This document shows, piece after piece, positions 34,738 to 43,874 of a stretch of DNA of 64,000 nt (positions are counted from its first letter, which is position 1; every line of letters begins with the position of its first letter). A program made the position numbers and the translations under genes. The notes beneath the pieces were generated by a model. It saw only the letters and a list, made by a program, of their open reading frames with translations, was not told the origin of the DNA and did not search any database. Source of the DNA: Rhodobacteraceae bacterium UBA3069 (GTDB lineage Bacteria > Pseudomonadota > Alphaproteobacteria > Rhodobacterales > Rhodobacteraceae); the NCBI GenBank assembly GCA_002366795.1, contig DFBX01000032.1:17627-81626 (forward strand), in the 5' to 3' direction.

Positions 34738-37431
34738 TCAGAGCAGGAAGTCGGTGACAACCATATCGACAAGACCGGTCAATTCGATCTCGAAGTCGGC
34801 CATGCCGTCGCCGTCACGATCCGCCATGACGATGGTGTTGCCGTCGATCTGCTCGTAGCGCAGCTCGCCCGCAGTGTTCGAGAAGGCCGCGTCAGCGATG
34901 AAGTTGAAGTCCTGCACCAAGCCAACAGTCACATCCGCATCGATCCGGCTGATCTCGATCCGGTCCTCACCCGAGGTGAAGTCAGTGATGATGTCACGGT
35001 TGCCCGCGCCCACACCCGTATCGGTCGCACCGAAGTAGATGAAGCGGTCCATCTGACCCGCGACAGAACCGCCGGTCATCACGTCGGCGCCGTTGTTGCC
35101 ATAGATCGCATCGACACCGCGACCACCGTTCAGAACGTCATTGCCCATCCGGCCAAAGACCCGGTCAGAGCTGTTCCCACCGTTGAAGTTGTTGTCCTCA
35201 TTGTCGCCCAGCAAACGGTCGGTGTAGCGGCTACCCTCGATCATTTCGATCGAGTCATAGGTGTCACCCGCTGCATCGCCGGTCCAGGTCAGGGCACCTG
35301 CAAGGTCGATCTGAACGCCTGCGGATGCGCTGTCATAGCTGGCCGTATCGGTGCCAAGGCCACCCATCAGGATGTCGGCACCTGCACCGCCATCCAGAAC
35401 GTCGTTGCCAACGCCACCTTCAAGCTGGTCGTCGCCTTCGCCGCCATACAGCGTATCGTTGCCGTCGGTGCCAAGGATGGTGTCGTTGCCTTCCAGGCCG
35501 TAGATCACGTTGTCCAGTTCGTCACCGAACAGGAAGTCGTCACCGCTGGTGCCGATGGTGTTGTCCGCGACGGTGCGGTTGGTGAACAAGAAGTCCTCGC
35601 TCGCCAGCTCTTCGGTCACACCTTCCAGCGTGGCCAGCTCGTTGCCGCGCAGCGACAGCACAAGGTTGCCTGCATCCACGACCTGTTCGATCATGTAATC
35701 CCAGTTGAATTCGTTCAGGCCCATGTCGAACAGACCGATCACGTCTTCACCTGCCACGAAATCGCTGATCGTGCTGGCAGCAATATCAACCCAGTTATCA
35801 GTGATGCCATAGGCCATGACAAAGAAGTCGCTGTCCGCCCCGCCGGTAAAGGCGTTACCGCCCTGTCCTGCAAGATAGTCATCCGCCACACCGCCGGTCA
35901 CGGCCTCGCCGACACCTGCGATGTTGATTTCCTCGTAATCCATCAGCAATTCGGTGCTGTAGAGGGTCGCCGGCTTGATGTCGCCCTTGACGTAGAAGGC
36001 CACATCGAAGTTTTCGGTCATGTTCACACCGTTGACCGAAACACCGCCCGTGTCGTTCTGGAAACCGGCACTGATCGACAGCGGCGAAATCGGGTTTTCC
36101 CAATCCAGCAGGTTCAGAACGGTGGTGGTATCCTCGCCCACTTCATAGCGCACTTCGGAACTGGTGGTGGGCGGCTCGTTCGCGGGATCGGCCGGGATCA
36201 CCACACTGGGCAGGTCTTGCCCGTATTTGTCAGTCTGCAAACGCCAGCGCGGACCGGACACATATTCGCCGTTCTCGTCCAGATCGGCCATGAAGGGCTC
36301 ACGGTCCATCGTGGTGTACCAAGCATTGGTAAAGCCCAGTTCCAAATCCTCGGACATGGCACCGATCTGGTCCAGAAGCGAACCCTCGGCAGCTTCGGCC
36401 AGTGCCGGATCGCGCAGCACGGTGCCCGCCGGATAGAAGGTGCCGTCACCAGCATAGGCATCGTTAACCGACAGCCAGCGGCCATCCTCGTCCACCGTGT
36501 ATTCCGGCAGCTGACCGATCGCGGATTCGTTTTCGAAATCCTCGGGGCGGATCTGGTCGTTGGGGTTGTTGGTGATGGTGTGGTTGGTCACCAGTTCCGC
36601 CTGCGTCACGCGATACAGCGGGATCAGGCCGGTTTCGGTGTCTTCCTCGCTCCATTCCGTGGGCAGGGGCAGTTCCACCTCGATCCGCACGTCATTGGGG
36701 CGCTTCACCATGTTGCCCCAGCGATACAGCAGCTTGCCGTCGTCTTTTACGGTCACCGAATAGTCGGTGCTGACAGCAATGGATTCGGCAATCGTGCTTT
36801 CGTTGGGCGCCAGAACATCCTTGATGTCCACCACGCCGTCACCGTTCAGATCGCCGATGGTGGGCAGAACGTCGGCCACGTACTGGCCATCCCATTCGCC
36901 ACCGATCAGCATCAGGTTGTCATCCAGCTGGTAAATCGCATCGGGGTCTTCGGGGAACGCCTGGTCGGACAGAACCTGCTGCATTACGCCATAATGTTCG
37001 GTCGATGCCTTGACCGAGTTGCCGCCAAGGCCGGCGGACCATGTGCCCAGCAGCGCGGGCGTCTGGAAGGTGTCGGTCCGCGCATTGGAAACAACCAAAC
37101 CTATATGCTCGCCGCCCTCGCCGCTCAGATCACCAACCCACCCTTCCAAGTATTCGGGGTTGTCGTAAAAATCTTTCTCTTCCGCGCCGAAGAAGTCGGT
37201 CACAAGGAAGCCGAATTCGCTGTTGACGGGATACAGGTCAACGCCGTCGCGGGTCGTTTCCGGAGTTGCGGTAAAATCGACCACGGCAAGCTCGCCAGGC
37301 AGCACATCGCCTTGGGTCAGACCATCGAAGGTGCCTGTGATGTCATCCGTGCTGAAAACATGCGAGACTTGGTAAACAGGGTCTGCATTGAGTGGAGCGT
37401 CGGCTGGGTTGATCTCTGTTGTGACGGCCAT
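34738..37431 (-). CDS. Large acidic RTX calcium-binding protein, probable type I secretion substrate
   Basis: The 897-residue protein has no signal peptide. About residues 560-720 hold tandem RTX nonapeptides (GGxGxDxUx: YGLEGNDTILGTDGNDTLYG, GGVGNDVLDGGAGADILMGG, GGRGVDAIYGNNGADVMTGG). The end is a serralysin-type C-terminal domain with DRDGDGMADFEIEL, finishing in hydrophobic VVTDFLL, as in type I secreted proteins. Near residue 190 a DLNGDGVVDIKDV loop resembles a dockerin/EF-hand calcium site. The N-terminal half (about 1-520) matches no family I recognise. AGGAGG precedes ATG 37431. No HlyB/HlyD genes are in the window, so secretion would rely on a distant system. Confidence 0.85.
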   Translation of the reverse strand: MAVTTEINPADAPLNADPVYQVSHVFSTDDITGTFDGLTQGDVLPGELAVVDFTATPETTRDGVDLYPVNSEFGFLVTDFFGAEEKDFYDNPEYLEGWVGDLSGEGGEHIGLVVSNARTDTFQTPALLGTWSAGLGGNSVKASTEHYGVMQQVLSDQAFPEDPDAIYQLDDNLMLIGGEWDGQYVADVLPTIGDLNGDGVVDIKDVLAPNESTIAESIAVSTDYSVTVKDDGKLLYRWGNMVKRPNDVRIEVELPLPTEWSEEDTETGLIPLYRVTQAELVTNHTITNNPNDQIRPEDFENESAIGQLPEYTVDEDGRWLSVNDAYAGDGTFYPAGTVLRDPALAEAAEGSLLDQIGAMSEDLELGFTNAWYTTMDREPFMADLDENGEYVSGPRWRLQTDKYGQDLPSVVIPADPANEPPTTSSEVRYEVGEDTTTVLNLLDWENPISPLSISAGFQNDTGGVSVNGVNMTENFDVAFYVKGDIKPATLYSTELLMDYEEINIAGVGEAVTGGVADDYLAGQGGNAFTGGADSDFFVMAYGITDNWVDIAASTISDFVAGEDVIGLFDMGLNEFNWDYMIEQVVDAGNLVLSLRGNELATLEGVTEELASEDFLFTNRTVADNTIGTSGDDFLFGDELDNVIYGLEGNDTILGTDGNDTLYGGEGDDQLEGGVGNDVLDGGAGADILMGGLGTDTASYDSASAGVQIDLAGALTWTGDAAGDTYDSIEMIEGSRYTDRLLGDNEDNNFNGGNSSDRVFGRMGNDVLNGGRGVDAIYGNNGADVMTGGSVAGQMDRFIYFGATDTGVGAGNRDIITDFTSGEDRIEISRIDADVTVGLVQDFNFIADAAFSNTAGELRYEQIDGNTIVMADRDGDGMADFEIELTGLVDMVVTDFLL

Positions 37432-37893
37432 GTGGCACCTCCTAAGTTTCTGTATTTAAATATTATCTCCCAAAAACTCCATGCGTGAGAGACACGAAGA
37501 GGGGGAGTAAACGCGGCATACAACTTTGCCACATCGTTAACGATACCGATTAAATATCATCGATTCGGATGTAAGCGCGTTGACCTAAGTCAAGAAAACC
37601 CCGCGTGATTTGATTAATGGGTGCGGCAGGAAAACGGCCTTGATTTCAGCCCGGCCCAAGGCGAAAAACACCGCCCCGCCTTTCATCGCGCCGATGGCCA
37701 AACCGTTTGCGGCCCAGCCCTTCACAGGCATCGCAACAGTTTGCCAGACAGGTCCATCGCCGCGATTGTTGCAGAAGTGGTCGGTTCTTTCGTGACCCGC
37801 GCGGGATTCGCGCCTTAAAACCAGCCAAGCGGCGCGCAGCGCCGCATCGCGGTGTCCACCATTGTGGTGCGACGCAATGAAAGTTTCGAAGAC
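37432..37893. other. AT-richer intergenic region with a perfect palindrome
   Basis: These 462 bp hold the RTX promoter side and the 5' region of the Lrp-type regulator. ATCGTTAACGAT at 37533-37544 is a perfect 12-bp palindrome about 100 bp upstream of the RTX start. Short open frames at 37585-37959 (-) and 37610-37795 (+) show no family features and are not called. Confidence 0.5.
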
Positions 37894-38385
37894 ATGAAAA
37901 GATTTGGCCTTGATGGGACCGACATCCGCATCCTCAGCGCGGTTCAAAAACACGGACAACTGAGCAAGACCAAGCTGGCCGAACGGGTCAATCTTTCACC
38001 GACGCCCTGTTGGGCCCGACTGGACAGGTTGAAGGCCGCAGGGTTCATCCGCGGGTATCGCGCCGAAATCGCGCTGGATCAGGTCGGTGATTTCACAAAA
38101 GTCGTCGTGACCCCCGCGCTGACCCATCAACGCAAACCGGATTTCGACCGGTTCGAGGCCTTCATCATGGGCTTGGACGAAATCACCTGCGGTATCGCCA
38201 CGGGTGGCGGCATGGATTATGTGATGGAAACCGTCACCCCCAACTTGGCCGCATTCCAAAGCCTGATGGACACGCTGCTGGCGGCCGAGTTGGGGATCGA
38301 ACGCTACGTGACATATATCGCGACTCGGCGCGTCAAATCGGGTCAGCCCAACCTTGCGAAACTGGCGGCCAGGCAGGCAAAATGA
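37894..38385 (+). CDS. Lrp/AsnC-family transcriptional regulator
   Basis: The 163-residue protein has the N-terminal helix-turn-helix (DIRILSAVQKHGQLSKTKLA, then VNLSPTPCWARLDRLKAAGFI) and the C-terminal RAM ligand domain. ATG 37894 (MKRFGLDGTD) is preferred; an in-frame GTG at 37852 would add 14 residues that do not look like the family. It lies just upstream of the co-directional demethylase/hydratase/ligase genes and is their likely regulator. The gene itself is intact although the operon it precedes is broken. Confidence 0.88.
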   Translation: MKRFGLDGTDIRILSAVQKHGQLSKTKLAERVNLSPTPCWARLDRLKAAGFIRGYRAEIALDQVGDFTKVVVTPALTHQRKPDFDRFEAFIMGLDEITCGIATGGGMDYVMETVTPNLAAFQSLMDTLLAAELGIERYVTYIATRRVKSGQPNLAKLAARQAK

Positions 38386-38547
38386 CCCGCTGCGTCCGAA
38401 CGGTCCGCCTTGCGCCAGAAAAACGGTCTGTTCAGTCTGACAAACCCATGTTTTTTGTTCCGATTTCATGCCGGGACTGCGCCTAAATAAGCGCCAGTTA
38501 CAGAACTCCTCGGCCGGGTTGGCCGCTGGTTGACAAGGGCGAAAAAC

Positions 38548-39691
38548 ATGATGCAATCAGACGACTTCGGGTTCGGCACCCAGATCCGCAAATCCCCCTT
38601 TTCCGACGCCACCTCCCGCTGGGGCGCGCAGGGGTTTTCCGTTTATAATCATATGTATATTCCGCGCGACTTCGGCGACCCCGAACAGAACTTCTGGAAC
38701 CTTGTGCACGACGCGATCCTGTGTAACGTGGCGGTCGAACGCCAGGTCGAAATCACCGGGCCGGATGCCGCGAAATTCACCCAGATGCTGACCCCGCGCG
38801 ACCTGTCCAAGATGGCCGTCGGACAGTGTAAATACGTTCTGATCACCAATGCCGATGGCGGCATCCTGAACGATCCGATCCTGCTGCGTCTGGCGGAAAA
38901 TCATTTCTGGATTTCACTGGCCGACAGCGATGTTTTGCTGTGGGCGCAGGGCGTCGCGGTCAACTTGGGGCTGGATGTCACGATCCGGGAACCGGACGTG
39001 TCTCCGCTGCAATTGCAGGGCCCCAAATCGGGCGAGATCATGCAGGCGCTGTTTGGCGAAAGCATCATGGACCTGCGCTATTACAGGCTGCGCGAGGTCG
39101 AACTTGACGGCATTCCGCTCATCGTGTCCCGCACCGGCTGGTCCAGCGAACTGGGGTACGAGCTGTACCTGCGCGACAGCACGCATGGCGATGCGCTGTG
39201 GGAACGGATCATGGCCGCGGGCATGCCCTTTGGCCTGAAGCCGGGGCACACGTCCTCCATTCGCCGGATCAAGGGCGGGATGCTATCCTATCATGCCGAT
39301 GCGGACATCAACACAAACCCTTACGAGCTTGGGTTTGACCGGCTCGTGAACCTTGACATGGAGGCCGATTTCATCGGCAAGGCCGCCCTGCGCCGCATCC
39401 ACGAACAAGGTGTCAGCCGCACCTAGGTCGGGCTGATCATCGATTGCGCCCCGCTGAAAGCGGTCGAACACCATGTTCTGGACCAGAAACAAGGATGGCG
39501 CGGCCATCGGCAAGGTCACGTCGGCCATCTATTCGCCCAGGCTGGAACAGAACATCGCCCTGGCCATGGTACAGGCGGATCACGCCCATATCGGCTCCGA
39601 GGTCGAGGTCGTGACCAATTCCGGCCCGACCCGCGCCACCCTGGTCGAACGTCCGTTCTACGACCCCAAGAAAAAGATCGCCGCCGCCTGA
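38548..39691 (+). pseudogene. GcvT/DmdA-like tetrahydrofolate-dependent demethylase, disrupted
   Basis: The first 293 residues match the DmdA-like branch of the aminomethyltransferase fold (YNHMYIPRDFGDPEQNFWNL, FTQMLTPRDLSKMAVGQCKY, LQGPKSGEIMQALFG, VSRTGWSSELGYELYLRD). The frame then meets TAG at 39424-39426, where relatives have Gln (SRK-Q-VGLII). A +1 shift follows near 39460-39465, after which MFWTRNKDGAAIGKVTSAIYSPRL to PFYDPKKKIAAA resumes in another frame. The family moves a methyl group from DMSP, dimethylglycine or similar to tetrahydrofolate. The nearby GbcA-type oxygenase favours a betaine-derived substrate; DMSP is the alternative. Confidence 0.82.
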
Positions 39692-39708
39692 GCGCACCAA
39701 CGAAAAAA

Positions 39709-39741
39709 GGCAGCGCCGCCCCCTGGTCGGGGCGGCCTGCC
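39709..39741. terminator. GC-rich hairpin between demethylase and hydratase genes
   Basis: GCCGCCCC / GGGGCGGC (39715-39722 and 39729-39736), extended by GGCAG/CTGCC, forms a strong hairpin. A run of six A lies just before it (39702-39707), which would act as a U-tract for - strand transcripts. No U-tract follows on the + strand, so it may only attenuate. Confidence 0.5.
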
Positions 39742-39780
39742 GTGCAATATTTCACAGCCTGCAAAGAAAGACCCGGCCCG

Positions 39781-40551
39781 ATGCAACACAACGATATCCT
39801 GCTGCGCGATCTGGATGATGACGACATCTTGCGCCTGCCCCTGAACGACGCCGCCCGGCGCAATGCCCTGTCCGAAGCGATGCTGACAGAGCTGGGCAAA
39901 GCCTTTGCCGATGCGGGGACAAACCCATCCGTGCGGGAGATCATTCTGGCCGCGAACGGGCCGGCCTTTTGCGCGGGCCGGGCCGAATGGCGGCAAAGCC
40001 TATTTCGCCAAGGTTCTGGGCCAGTGTTCCGGCGTCATGCAAGCGATCGTGAATTACCCGAAACCCGTCATCGCCGAGGTCACTGGCATCGCAACCGCCG
40101 CAGGTTGCCAACTGGTGGCCAGTTGCGATCTGGCGATTGCGGCGCAGACCGCGCAGTTCAGCACGCCGGGGGTTCATATCGGTCTGTTCTGCTCGACCCC
40201 GATGGTGGCCCTTTCGCGCAACGTGTCGGGCAAACATGCGATGGAAATGCTGCTGGCGGGCGACATGACTTTTGCGGATCGTGCTGCTGAAATCGGGCTG
40301 GTGAACCGGTCCGTCCCTGCCGAGGCATTGCAAGGCGCGACCATGGAAATGGCCCGCAAGATAGCGTCCAAATCCAGCATGACGCTGGCGAGACGGGCAA
40401 ACGCGCGTATTATGCGCAACGTGAAATGCCCCTTGCGCAGGCCTATGCTTACGCCTCTGGTGTGATGGTCGAAAACATGCTTGCCCGCGATGCCAAGGAA
40501 GGGACCAGGGCCTTCATCGAAAAACGCGCGCCCCAATGGCAGGATGCCTGA
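39781..40551 (+). pseudogene. Enoyl-CoA hydratase/isomerase family gene with internal deletion and frameshift
   Basis: The segments add up to one crotonase-family protein: LLRDLDDDDILRLPLND to GPAFCAG, then in another frame NGGKAYFAKVLGQCSGVMQA to KIASKSSMTL, then back in the first frame QREMPLAQAYAYASGVMVEN to QWQDA. After FCAG (near 39978) about eleven codons, including the HDLKE oxyanion-hole segment, are missing and the frame changes. A second shift lies at 40390-40400, where LKTGKRAYYAQ-type sequence is expected. The loss of a multi-codon segment cannot be explained by a homopolymer misread, so this copy is very probably non-functional. Confidence 0.82.
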
Positions 40552-42220
40552 ACCGATGCACATGAGCCCCTATAACACCGGGCTGGACCGCAACCCCGCG
40601 AATTACCAGCCGCTGACCCCGCTGACTTTCCTGGAACGCGCCGCCAGCGTATTTCCCGACCACACGGCAATCGTTCACGGCGCGCTCAGGCGCAGCTACG
40701 CCGCGTTCTACGACCGGTCGCGTCGGCTGGCCTCGGCGTTGGCCGGCAGCGGCATCGGGCGCGGCGATACGGTTTCGACCCTGCTGGCGAACACCCCCGC
40801 CATGCTGGAATGCCACTATGGCGTGCCGATGTGCGGCGGGTTCTGCATTCGATCAACACCCGGCTGGATGCGGCCATCATCGCGTTCCAGCTGGACCACG
40901 CCATGTCGAAGATCGTGATCGTCGATCGGGAGTTCATGCCCCTGATGCAAGAGGCCTTGGCCCTTGCCAGTGTGCCCCCCTTTTGATCCAGTATGACGAT
41001 CCCGAATTCACCGCCCCCACGCCCCCCCCGTCGAGGCCACCGATTACGAGGCATTCCTGGCCGAAGGCGATCCGGGTTTCGCATGGCTGATGCCCGAGGA
41101 CGAGTGGGACGCGATTTCGATCAACTACACCTCTGGCACGACGGGCGACCCCAAGGGCGTGGTGGCGCATCACCGTGGCGCTTACCTGCTGGCGCAGGGC
41201 AACACGCTGACCTCTTCCATGCAGAAACACGCGGTCTACCTGTGGACCTTGCCGATGTTCCATTGCAACGGCTGGTGTTTCCCCTGGACGATGTCCGCGA
41301 TCATCGGCACCCATGTCTGCCTGCGCCAAGTGCGGGCCGAACCGATCTGGAATGCCCTTGCGGACGAAGGCGTGACCCATCTGTGCGGCGCGCCCATCGT
41401 GATGTCGTTGATGATCTCGGCGCCGGATGCGGTCAAACGCAATCTGGACCGCAACGTGCAATTCTTTACCGCCGCCGCCCCGCCGCCCGAAAAGCTGTTG
41501 GCGGATATGAAAACCGCGGGGTTCGACGTGCCCCACCTATACGGGCTGACTGAAACCTATGGCCCCGCCGTCGTGAATGACTGGCATGACAGCTGGTCCG
41601 ACCTGCCCGCGGCCCGGCAGGCGACGCTGAAATTCCGGCAGGGCGTGCGCTATCTGCCGCTGGAACAGTTGGATGTCATGGACCCCGAAACCATGACCCC
41701 GGTGCCGCGCGACTGCACGACCATGGGCAAGGTGATGTTTCGCGGCAACGTCGTGATGAAGGGCTATTTCCGCAACCTCAAGGCAACGCAAGAGGCATTT
41801 GCCGGGGGCTGGTTCCATTCCGGCGATCTGGGTGTCATGCATCCCGATGGCTATATCCAGCTGAAAGACAGGTCGAAGGACGTCATCATTTCAGGCGGGG
41901 AAAACATATCTTCGATCGAGGTCGAGGAAGCCCTTTACCGGCATCCGGCCGTCGCCGTGGCCGCCATCGTTGCCATGCCGCATGAAAAATGGGGCGAAAC
42001 GCCCTGTGCCTTTATCGAACTGGCCGAGGACCAGCAGGCGGATGCGGCCATGCTTCAAACATGGTGCCGCGATCATCTTGCGCCCTACAAGGTGCCGGGC
42101 AGGTTTGTTTTCACGGCCATTCCGCGCACATCCACCGGCAAGATCCAGAAGTTCGTGCTGCGTGAGCAAGCGCAAGACATCGCGCGCGGCGTCGCTGCGG
42201 CATTGCGGACCGACGCATGA
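40544..42220 (+). pseudogene. AMP-dependent acyl-CoA synthetase gene with three -1 frameshifts
   Basis: The product is an ANL-superfamily ligase: YNTGLDRNPANYQPLTPLTFLERAA near the N-terminus, the AMP motif INYTSGTTGDPKGVV, then YGLTETYGP, GGWFHSGDLG, KDVIISGGENISS and the PRTSTGKIQK lysine. Three single-base losses occur at about 40839 (PMCGAVLHSINTRL expected), in a C6 run ending at 40980, and in a C8 run at 41022-41029. They sum to three, so the long 3' part is in the starting frame. Two of the three are in C homopolymers. ATG 40544 overlaps the hydratase stop; ATG 40556 is an alternative. In the operon it would activate an acid for the hydratase. Confidence 0.83.
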
Positions 42221-42225
42221 TACCG

Positions 42226-42250
42226 CTGACCGGCCGCAATGGCCGGTCAG
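42226..42250 (+). terminator. Perfect 10-bp hairpin after the ligase gene
   Basis: CTGACCGGCC / GGCCGGTCAG with a 5-base loop starts 5 bp after the ligase stop. It lacks a U-tract, so it may be a Rho-assisted or processing stem. It separates the ligase from the Rieske gene. Confidence 0.6.
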
Positions 42251-42635
42251 ATATGCCAGCCGGTCAGAACCGAGGCCGGGTAGCGACATGATTGCGCAAA
42301 TTTTGCGCAGCGAAGCCAAGCGGATTGATAACTGGCAAAAAAGGCCTGCCCGCCAAGGCCGCGGCCCCAAGCCCCCCTTCAAACGCTTTGCGCCAAGCTA
42401 TCAAGGCCGATCGTGGCCACGGGGTTCAGGCATGTCCGAAGCGCCCCGAACATGCCGGATCCGTGCAGGTCGTAATTCTTCGATGCCGGGTCGTTCACGG
42501 CTCTGACCGGATTTGATCCTCGGGGCAGTTTGCCCGTGAAAGGCGGCCTTCGGGCAAACCGGGGCCTCTCGTTCTCACCCTAACAATGATCCGGTCCGTT
42601 TGGCGGACCCGCGTTATTTCATGGAGTTACAGCAT
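42251..42635. other. Leader region of the Rieske oxygenase with a near-perfect palindrome
   Basis: No gene is supported in this 385-bp stretch. TGCGCAAA (42293-42300) and TTTGCGCA (42302-42309) form an 8-bp dyad around a single base, typical of a dimeric regulator site. It lies about 330 bp before the oxygenase start. A 72-codon open frame starting in the dyad (42288-42506) has no recognisable features and may be chance. Confidence 0.45.
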
Positions 42636-43874
42636 ATGCTGCGCGAATCCGAGGTTCTGGCACTGCTCATGCGCCGCAAGGCGAACCATTCTCTGGCCCA
42701 AGCGCTTTATACCGACCCCGGGGTGTTCGACGTGGACATGAACCAGATCTGGTATAAAAGCTGGCTGTTCGCCATTCCCGCCTGCGAGATCCCGAAATCC
42801 AGCGATTATGTCGTCTACGAGGTCGGCGCCTACTCGGTCATCCTGGTGCGCGGCAACGATGGTGAAATCCGCGCCTTCCACAACTCCTGCCGGCACCGCG
42901 GTTCGGTTCTGTGCAAATCAAAAAATGGCCGCAACCCCAAGATCGTGTGCCCCTACCACCAGTGGACCTACGAACTGGACGGCGGCCTGATCTGGGCGCG
43001 CGAAATGGGCCCCGATTTCGACGCCAAGGCGAACGGGCTGAAAGTGGTTCACTGCCGCACCTTTTCCGGCCTTGTCTACATCTGCCTGGCCGACGAGGCC
43101 CCCGAATTCGAAGATTTCGCCGCCGAGGCGCAGCGTTACCTGGCACGGCATGATCTGGAAAACTCCAAGGTCGCATTCGAAAGCACCATCGTCGAGAACG
43201 GCAACTGGAAACTGGTCTGGGACAACAACCGCGAATGCTGTCACTGCGCGGGCAACCATCCGTCGCTGTGCCTGACCTTCCCCGAGGATCCCAGCTATAT
43301 CGGAAATTCGGGCGATGACTCCCTTGCCTCTGTGCTGGATCAGCACGTCGCGCGCTGCGAAGCGGTTGGCGCGCCCTCGGCCTATCACATGAGCGAGCAG
43401 GGCCACTGGCGCTTTGTCCGCACGCCGCTGGTCGGCACCTCGGAAAGCTATACGCTGGATGGTAAGGCTGCGGTCACCAAGCCGAACTCCTCCATCCCGT
43501 TCAAGGATGCCGGATCACTGCTGAAGATGCTGTATCCGGCCAGCTGGAACCACTTCCTGTCGGATCATTCCATCGTTTTCCGCATCACCCCGATCAGCCC
43601 CACCGAAACCGAGGTTTCGACCAAGTGGCTGGTCCACAAGGATGCCGAGGAAGGCGTGGATTACGATCTGAAACGCTTGACCGAGGTGTGGATCGCAACC
43701 AATGCCGAGGACAAGGAAGTGGTTGAAAACAACCAGCGCGGCATCATGTCCCCCGCCTATGAACCCGGCCCGCTGTCGGAAAAACACGAAGGCGGCGTGA
43801 TCCAGTTCGGCGACTGGTATGCGCGCACGCTGACGCAGGCAATCACCGGCCAACGTCTGGTGGCGGCGGAATGA
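42636..43874 (+). CDS. Rieske-type oxygenase alpha subunit, glycine betaine/stachydrine monooxygenase-like
   Basis: The 412-residue protein has the Rieske 2Fe-2S motif C-x-H (NSCRHRGSVLC) and C-x2-H (VCPYHQWTYELDG), then the mononuclear iron site in DNNRECCHCAGNHPSLCL. The N-terminus (SEVLALLMRRKANHSLAQALY) and motif spacing match GbcA/Stc2 N-demethylases, which oxidise an N-methyl group of glycine betaine or stachydrine to formaldehyde. ATG 42636 is chosen because GGAG lies 9 bases upstream; ATG 42621 is also possible. The reductase gene overlaps its stop (ATGA). The gene is intact. Confidence 0.85.
   Translation: MLRESEVLALLMRRKANHSLAQALYTDPGVFDVDMNQIWYKSWLFAIPACEIPKSSDYVVYEVGAYSVILVRGNDGEIRAFHNSCRHRGSVLCKSKNGRNPKIVCPYHQWTYELDGGLIWAREMGPDFDAKANGLKVVHCRTFSGLVYICLADEAPEFEDFAAEAQRYLARHDLENSKVAFESTIVENGNWKLVWDNNRECCHCAGNHPSLCLTFPEDPSYIGNSGDDSLASVLDQHVARCEAVGAPSAYHMSEQGHWRFVRTPLVGTSESYTLDGKAAVTKPNSSIPFKDAGSLLKMLYPASWNHFLSDHSIVFRITPISPTETEVSTKWLVHKDAEEGVDYDLKRLTEVWIATNAEDKEVVENNQRGIMSPAYEPGPLSEKHEGGVIQFGDWYARTLTQAITGQRLVAAE

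Noticed and set aside
34690..37488. A 932-codon open frame on the + strand across the RTX gene
   Set aside because: It is the antisense shadow of the RTX coding sequence. The - strand has clear RTX repeats, an AGGAGG site and a terminator, while the + strand frame has no recognisable domain.
37585..37959. A 124-codon open frame opposite the Lrp gene start
   Set aside because: It overlaps the regulator's helix-turn-helix region in antisense and shows no ribosome site or family feature.
38548..39691. Firm naming of the demethylase as dmdA
   Set aside because: The sequence belongs to the DmdA-like branch of the GcvT fold, but the adjacent betaine-type oxygenase makes a dimethylglycine-type substrate at least as likely.
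42288..42506. A 72-codon open frame in the leader of the Rieske gene
   Set aside because: The composition is ordinary and it lacks a ribosome site. It begins inside the palindrome and has no recognisable motif.
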